Origin: Pseudomonas amygdali
GTDB lineage: Bacteria; Pseudomonadota; Gammaproteobacteria; Pseudomonadales; Pseudomonadaceae
Direction: 5' to 3'
Assembly (NCBI RefSeq): GCF_002699855.1
Contig: NZ_LKBW01000001.1
Coordinates: 1 to 64,000 of the forward strand
Length of the DNA stretch: 64,000 bases
Shown: piece after piece, positions 59,429 through 64,000 of the stretch
Position numbering within the stretch: position 1 is the stretch's first letter
How the letters are laid out: the number at the start of each line of letters is the position of its first letter
Made by a program: the position numbers and the translations under genes
The notes under the pieces: generated by a model
Told to the model about the DNA's origin: nothing
Seen by the model: only the letters and a program-made list of their open reading frames with translations
Databases searched by the model: none

Positions 59429-60222
59429 TGCGCCCGCAGCAACTGGCGCACGGTAGCCGATGCCGCACGATTGCTCGCGCCCAGGCGGCTGCTCAGGTCG
59501 ACCCCGCTGGCCCGTACGTCTCTGATCGCACTGCTGAGGACATTGCGAACCTGAGTCAGGTCATCCGCAGTGGGCTGCTCGATCTGGCTGACCGAGAGGG
59601 TTTCCCACAGCAGACCAAGGCTGGCATAGCTGTCGATGTCGTAGGCCATTGGCGGGATGCTGGCGGCGAGCTTTTCCAGGTCTTCGACACTGCGCAGCGT
59701 TACCCGAGCGGCGGAAGCCTTGCCCATCGCATGCACCATCACGCCGGGATCACGCAGTGCGATCAACCGATTGGCCTGATACCCGTGGGCCAGAAATGCG
59801 CCGGACATAGCCTTGCCGACCAGCAGACCAATCACCGCATGCCCGGCAAGACGCGCCCGCGCATAGCTGTCCACCGCACCGGCCAGCGCCTGATGAATGC
59901 CCAGCGCTTCTTCGCGGCGACCATAGGCCTGGCTCGGCACATCTACAATCGCAATCAGTGCACGTTTTTCGGCGCGGTCGCGGTCCTGCTCGATGGCATC
60001 ATCCACAGCTTTGGCCAGGCCCCAGCCTTCCAGCAGACCGACCTCGCCCTGACGCGCCCGAGGGAAACGATTGCCGGTATCGGCAACCACCGCCACAAAG
60101 CGCACCGGCTGCTCGCCCAGCAAGCCATCGGCGACCTTGAGCGAGGCAGGCAGACCGTCAACTTGCGTAGCACCTGCGCTCAACGCGTTGAACCAGTGCA
60201 AACCCCGTTGTGAATAGCTCAT
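59422..60222 (-). CDS. mdcE: Malonate decarboxylase gamma subunit MdcE
   Basis: A 266-residue crotonase/carboxyltransferase-fold subunit that forms the malonyl-ACP decarboxylase with MdcD. Recognisable parts: GATQVDGLPASLKVADGLLG, VALIAIVDVPSQAYGRREEALG, AGHAVIGLLVGKAMSGAFLAHG and VMVHAMGKASAARVT. Overlaps mdcD by 4 bp. Confidence 0.92.
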   Translation of the reverse strand: MSYSQRGLHWFNALSAGATQVDGLPASLKVADGLLGEQPVRFVAVVADTGNRFPRARQGEVGLLEGWGLAKAVDDAIEQDRDRAEKRALIAIVDVPSQAYGRREEALGIHQALAGAVDSYARARLAGHAVIGLLVGKAMSGAFLAHGYQANRLIALRDPGVMVHAMGKASAARVTLRSVEDLEKLAASIPPMAYDIDSYASLGLLWETLSVSQIEQPTADDLTQVRNVLSSAIRDVRASGVDLSSRLGASNRAASATVRQLLRAQW

Positions 60223-61070
60223 GACCGGGCTCCTTGATAAAGGGTACGTACACTCTGCGGATCGATTTGCGCTTCGGTGTGGAGGCTGGTGAGGCGCTGC
60301 AAAAACAGTTCGTACTGGCTGCTGCGATGCGCTGCCGGTACGCCCTGCTTGAGCCAGCCGCTGACCTGCTGCCGGATATCGGCCACATCGTCTGCGGCAA
60401 AACCGTCCACCAGATCACTGGCAAACCGCTGCTCGCCACCGGTCAGGCTCCAGATAAACGGGCGGTCACGGGAGTCGTATTCTTCGATGCCGGCTTCCTG
60501 CTCGATCACCTGCGGGCCGTTCAGGCCCAAGCGGGCCTCCTGGGTCACCAGCAAATAGCTGCACAAGCCTGCAGCAATGGACATCCCGCCAAAACAGCCA
60601 ACACTGCCCGCCACCACACCAATCACCGGCTGGAACTGACGCAAGTCGACCATTGCGGCATGAATCTCGGCAATCGCCGCCAGGCCCAGATTGGCTTCCT
60701 GCAAACGCACACCGCCGGTTTCCAGCAGCACGATGGCAGCGGTGGGAATGCCATTGCGGTTGTCTTCAGCAGCCAGCTCCAGCGCGCCTGCCATTTTTGC
60801 GCCGCCGACTTCGCCCATGCTGCCGCCCTGAAACGAGCCTTCAATGGCCGCAATGACTACCGGCCGCCCGTCAACAGTGCCCTTGGCAACCACCACGCCA
60901 TCGTCGGCTTGAGGGACAACGCCTTGTCTGGCAAGCCAGGGCGACATGACGCGATCAAACGGGCCAAGCAATTCGCGGAAGCTGTCGGCATCCAGCAGAG
61001 CGCGGGCGCGCTGCCGGGCACCGAGCTCGATGAAACTGTGCTGGCTCAGCAAACGTGCGTTATCAGTCAT
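60219..61070 (-). CDS. mdcD: Malonate decarboxylase beta subunit MdcD
   Basis: A 283-residue carboxyltransferase-fold protein: SFIELGARQRARALLDADSF, GTVDGRPVVIAAIEGSFQGG, GALELAAEDNRNGIPTAAIV, and VAGSVGCFGGMSIAAGLCSY. It removes CO2 from malonyl-MdcC together with MdcE. Overlaps mdcC by 8 bp. Confidence 0.92.
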   Translation of the reverse strand: MTDNARLLSQHSFIELGARQRARALLDADSFRELLGPFDRVMSPWLARQGVVPQADDGVVVAKGTVDGRPVVIAAIEGSFQGGSMGEVGGAKMAGALELAAEDNRNGIPTAAIVLLETGGVRLQEANLGLAAIAEIHAAMVDLRQFQPVIGVVAGSVGCFGGMSIAAGLCSYLLVTQEARLGLNGPQVIEQEAGIEEYDSRDRPFIWSLTGGEQRFASDLVDGFAADDVADIRQQVSGWLKQGVPAAHRSSQYELFLQRLTSLHTEAQIDPQSVRTLYQGARS

Positions 61071-61362
61071 GACCGATCTCCTCGAAGCCCTGCTCCAAAC
61101 GCAAGCGCACCACGCCGGGCGTGGCCCCGAAGTCGTGGATGTCGATGCTCAGCGCAGGCGGGGTCTGGCCGTCGAACATGCGCTCGAAAAGATGTTTCCA
61201 ACGCAGCGAGGCACCGTTGACCGAGGTCACCACCTGAATCGACAACTTGCCGGGCGAACCGGGCTCCAGCAGTACTTCCAGATCACCCGAGCCAACCACG
61301 CCCACCAGCGCGCGGCCTTTGGGCGGCTGTCCGGCAGGGAATTCAAAAGACAGGGTTTCCAT
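61063..61362 (-). CDS. mdcC: Malonate decarboxylase acyl carrier protein MdcC
   Basis: A 99-residue carrier (delta subunit) from the ATG at 61362 (METLSFEFPAGQPPKGRALV), GAGGAG upstream. The attachment Ser is Ser25 in VVGSGDLEVLLEPG, the site for the phosphoribosyl-dephospho-CoA arm. It starts 1 bp after the mdcB stop. The open frame extends upstream to 61458, inside mdcB, but only this start fits the family. Confidence 0.93.
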   Translation of the reverse strand: METLSFEFPAGQPPKGRALVGVVGSGDLEVLLEPGSPGKLSIQVVTSVNGASLRWKHLFERMFDGQTPPALSIDIHDFGATPGVVRLRLEQGFEEIGHD

Positions 61363-61363
61363 T

Positions 61364-62239
61364 TCAGACACTCCTCGAAACACGGCCGAGCGCAGGCTCC
61401 AAGCCGTCGATAAACAGGCAGGCAGCCAGCAGATCAGCCGCGCCGCCAGGCGAAGCATTAAGCGCCAGCAGTTGCTGATCCAGCTGGTTCAGTGCGCGGC
61501 GCCCGGCAAGGCTGGCACTGCCGCCAACGTCCAGCACGTGCTGAGCGCCGCGCTGCATGGTGTGCAAGCCTTCGATACCGGCACGATGCAGCACGCAGGT
61601 GTCGGACAGGGTAGTCATGATCGCCAGCAACGCATCCAGCCGGGCGTTCTGCTCGCCACTGCCCGCCGCGCGACTGCGTTGCAGTTGCGGCAAGGCGAAA
61701 TCCCTGACTGCCGGGAAGCCTTGCTGCGCCTGTTCCCGGGCGCCCATTACACCGTAACGGCGAACCACATCATTACCGTGACTGCCTTGCACGAGCACCT
61801 GGCGGTCCTTGATCTGCGCCAGGCTGGCAGCCCGCGCGAAGACGGCTTCGGGTGCGCAGTTGCGGGCATCCAGCGCGGCAGCTGTCACCAGCAGGCCCAG
61901 CGCCCAGATCGCACCTCGATGAGTATTCACACCCTGGGTGGTGCGCAGCATCGTGGCTTCACCTTCGCGACCGAGACGGCCGAGCGCCTCACGTAATGGC
62001 TGGCCCACTGTGTTGAATTGCCCGGCGGCGTCAGCCATCAACTTGAAGGTCAGCCACAGTGACAGCGCCGAGGAATGCATCAGGCCCAGATGCAGGTCGG
62101 TGTGTGCGCCGCTGCCACGCCGGTCCACCAGTGCAGGTTTGGGCGACAGGTCGGCTTCGGCAATCAGGGCATCGACGGCCAGATCGGCCAGTCGCTCGGC
62201 AAGCGAAGCAGCTTGCGGTGTCAATTGAAGTGCGCTCAT
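61364..62239 (-). CDS. mdcB: Triphosphoribosyl-dephospho-CoA synthase MdcB
   Basis: A 291-residue CitG-like enzyme that makes the precursor of the MdcC prosthetic group from ATP and dephospho-CoA. The start [20 protein letters not shown] at 62239 has GGAG upstream and shares its A with the mdcA stop (TGATG). Motifs: [38 protein letters not shown] and [14 protein letters not shown]. Confidence 0.92.
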   Translation of the reverse strand: MSALQLTPQAASLAERLADLAVDALIAEADLSPKPALVDRRGSGAHTDLHLGLMHSSALSLWLTFKLMADAAGQFNTVGQPLREALGRLGREGEATMLRTTQGVNTHRGAIWALGLLVTAAALDARNCAPEAVFARAASLAQIKDRQVLVQGSHGNDVVRRYGVMGAREQAQQGFPAVRDFALPQLQRSRAAGSGEQNARLDALLAIMTTLSDTCVLHRAGIEGLHTMQRGAQHVLDVGGSASLAGRRALNQLDQQLLALNASPGGAADLLAACLFIDGLEPALGRVSRSV

Positions 62240-63915
62240 CACCAACTCCTGAATTTGGCAGGCGGGCTGTACAGGCCACCGGACCACTGAACCAGATCGG
62301 CAATGCTCTTGGCCGCAAGCAGTTCACGGCAGGCATCGGTGCGCCGGATGCCGAGGTCTTCCGGCAGCGCGATCAGCCCTTCACGACGCATACGTGCGGT
62401 GTCTTTCGGGTTATGGCGCAAGCCAATCACGGTCACGCCCGCCACGGCGGCAATCATCGCCTGACGCTCTTCCAGGCTGCGCGCCTTGTAGAGGTAGGCG
62501 ATGCCTTCTTCGGTCAACAAATGGGTGACGTCGTCGCCGTAGATCATGATCGGTGCCAGCGGCATGCCGCTTTTCTTCGCCACTTCTACAGCGTCCAGCG
62601 TTTCAACGAAGGTCGGCTTGCCGCCCTCCTGAAACGTCTCGACCATCTGCACCACGAGCTTTTTGCCGCGCTCCAGATAGGCATCCGGGCCGCTCTCGTT
62701 CTGTTGGCGCACGTCCAGCCATGCCGGGGTGGCATGACGTCTGCCGCGCGGATCATGGCCCATGTTCGGTGCGCCGCCAAAACCTGCCAGCCTGCCACGG
62801 GTGACGGTCGAGGAATGCCCGTCTCCATCCACCTGCAGGGTCGCGCCGATAAACAGGTCAACGGCATACTGGCCAGCCAGCTGACAGAGTTGGCGATTGG
62901 AACGCAGCGAGCCATCGCGCCCGGAGAAGAACACATCCGGGCGCGCAGCAATGTAGTTTTCCATGCCCAGTTCGGTGCCGAAGCAATGCACGCTCTCGAC
63001 CCAACCGCTTTCGATGGCCGGGATCAGTGTCGGATGCGGGTTAAGCGTCCAGTTACGGCAGATCTTGCCCTTGAGGCCCAGCGACTCGCCGTAAGTCGGC
63101 AGAATCAGTTCAATGGCTGCGGTATTGAAGCCAATGCCGTGGTTCAGCGACTGAACGTTGTGTTTTTCGTAGATGCCGCGAATCGCCATCATCGCCATCA
63201 ATACGTGAACTGGCTTGATGTGCCGCGGGTCGCGGGTGAACAGCGGCTCGATGTAGAACGGCTTGTCGGCTACCACCACAAAATCGACCCACGAGGCCGG
63301 AATGTCCACCCGAGGCAGTTCGCTGACGTCATCCACCAATTGATTGACCTGAACGATGACGATGCCATCGCTGAACGCAGCCGGCTCGATAAGCGCGGGG
63401 GTGTCTTCGGTGCTCGGGCCGGTGTAGATGTTGCCTGCCCGGTCGGCCATGAAGCCTGCGGCCAGCACCACGTTGGGGATCAGGTCCACCACCAGCCGCG
63501 AATACAGTTCGATGTAGGTGTGGATCGCACCGATTTCCAACAGGCCGTCTTCCAGCAGTTGGCTGATGCGCAGGCTTTGTGTGCCGGCAAACGAGAAGTC
63601 CAGTTTGCGTGCGATGCCTTGCTCGAAAAGGTCCAGATGCTCGGCTCGGCCAACGCTCGGCATGATCATGTGCAGGTCATGGACCTTGCCCGGATCGACT
63701 TTGGCCAGCGCGCGGGACAGGAAGTCCGCCTGCTTCTGGTTATTGCCCTCAAGCACCACCCGATCACCGGAAACCAGCAAGGCCTCCAGCGCCGCGACAA
63801 TCTTGTCGGTCGGCAGCACTACGCCATCGGCCAGCGCCCGCACCTGCTCCAGACGCCGCTGCTTCTCGGTGCGACGACGTGTCCAGCGTGCGTCGGGGGA
63901 AGTTGTTGTTGTCAT
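62239..63915 (-). CDS. mdcA: Malonate decarboxylase alpha subunit MdcA (acetyl-/malonyl-ACP transferase)
   Basis: A 558-residue CoA-transferase-like subunit that swaps the acetyl group on MdcC for malonate. The ATG at 63915 ([20 protein letters not shown]) has GGAG upstream. Typical segments: [23 protein letters not shown]-type [37 protein letters not shown] and [20 protein letters not shown]. It is the first gene of the operon. Confidence 0.95.
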   Translation of the reverse strand: MTTTTSPDARWTRRRTEKQRRLEQVRALADGVVLPTDKIVAALEALLVSGDRVVLEGNNQKQADFLSRALAKVDPGKVHDLHMIMPSVGRAEHLDLFEQGIARKLDFSFAGTQSLRISQLLEDGLLEIGAIHTYIELYSRLVVDLIPNVVLAAGFMADRAGNIYTGPSTEDTPALIEPAAFSDGIVIVQVNQLVDDVSELPRVDIPASWVDFVVVADKPFYIEPLFTRDPRHIKPVHVLMAMMAIRGIYEKHNVQSLNHGIGFNTAAIELILPTYGESLGLKGKICRNWTLNPHPTLIPAIESGWVESVHCFGTELGMENYIAARPDVFFSGRDGSLRSNRQLCQLAGQYAVDLFIGATLQVDGDGHSSTVTRGRLAGFGGAPNMGHDPRGRRHATPAWLDVRQQNESGPDAYLERGKKLVVQMVETFQEGGKPTFVETLDAVEVAKKSGMPLAPIMIYGDDVTHLLTEEGIAYLYKARSLEERQAMIAAVAGVTVIGLRHNPKDTARMRREGLIALPEDLGIRRTDACRELLAAKSIADLVQWSGGLYSPPAKFRSW

Positions 63916-64000
63916 GATCGCTCCACGATTTTGCTGTCGTGGGCCACCTTAGGAGCGATAGGGGCACGCATCAATCAAGCAGCGAGGCGAATCGTTACGG
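63916..64000 (-). promoter_or_regulatory. mdcA leader with an inverted repeat over the ribosome-binding site
   Basis: ATCGCTCC (63917-63924) and GGAGCGAT (63952-63959) are perfect 8-bp inverted copies. In the leftward mRNA the 3' arm contains the GGAG ribosome-binding site and ends 2 bases before the ATG. No promoter elements could be fixed before the window ends. Confidence 0.45.

Overview
The window looks like chromosomal DNA of a Pseudomonas of the P. syringae group. This is inferred from the GC-rich coding style, from protein sequences that match known Pseudomonas families, from two families of short extragenic palindromes (REPs), and from gene order. From pilG onward much of the order follows the P. 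aeruginosa PA0386-PA0432 neighbourhood as I remember it (chp/pil chemosensory genes, gshB, tonB3, yqgE, ruvX, pyrRBC', pilT, yggS, proC, yggT, metXW, rdgB, hemW, and further on ahcY, metF, rhlE, yceI, amine oxidase, bioA, rsmE). No database was searched.

Layout. 1-57 is the tail of an IS3-family element. 223-5830 carries a fused SpmA/SpmB-type membrane protein and three leftward genes (membrane protein of unknown function, membrane-anchored M16 peptidase, Na/Pi cotransporter-like protein). 6090-7991 is a second, inverted copy of the same IS, inserted at the centre of a REP palindrome and disfigured by three internal direct duplications. 8079-18017 is the twitching-motility chemosensory operon (pilG, pilH, pilI, pilJ, chpA, chpC) without pilK or chpB. 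18262-24264 holds gshB, tonB3, yqgE, ruvX and the pyrimidine genes pyrR, pyrB and pyrC' (an inactive dihydroorotase homologue). 24583-27044 has a TM2 protein, an NlpC/P60 hydrolase and pilT. 27100-33374 is a rightward housekeeping run (yggS, proC, yggT, metX, metW, rdgB, hemW, DUF3392). ilvD and an alaC-like aminotransferase then diverge; the aminotransferase appears frameshifted in a run of seven C. 37696-42940 is a tetronate (threonate/erythronate) operon: ltnD, otnK, otnC, a GntP permease and otnI. 43100-46297 contains a thioesterase gene, an S-adenosylhomocysteine riboswitch with its ahcY gene, and metF. rhlE, yceI with a cytochrome b561, an FAD amine oxidase, bioA, rsmE and a PAQR/hemolysin III protein follow. 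The last 8 kb is the malonate decarboxylase operon mdcABCDEGHLM with mdcR at its far end.

How the genes work together. PilG, PilH, PilI, PilJ, ChpA and ChpC form one signalling array that controls type IV pili, with TonB3 and the PilT retraction motor close by. ahcY and metF serve the methyl cycle, and metX and metW serve methionine synthesis. The tetronate operon converts sugar acids to dihydroxyacetone phosphate. The mdc operon imports malonate (MdcLM), builds and charges the special acyl carrier protein (MdcB, G, C, H, A) and decarboxylates malonyl-ACP (MdcDE).

The most unusual items are the triply duplicated IS at a REP centre, the C7 frameshift in alaC, a 22-codon reading frame coupled to gntP, an inverted repeat that could hide the mdcA ribosome-binding site, and a leader hairpin before ilvD. 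I did not find a wholly new multi-gene system. Everything else fits known pathways.
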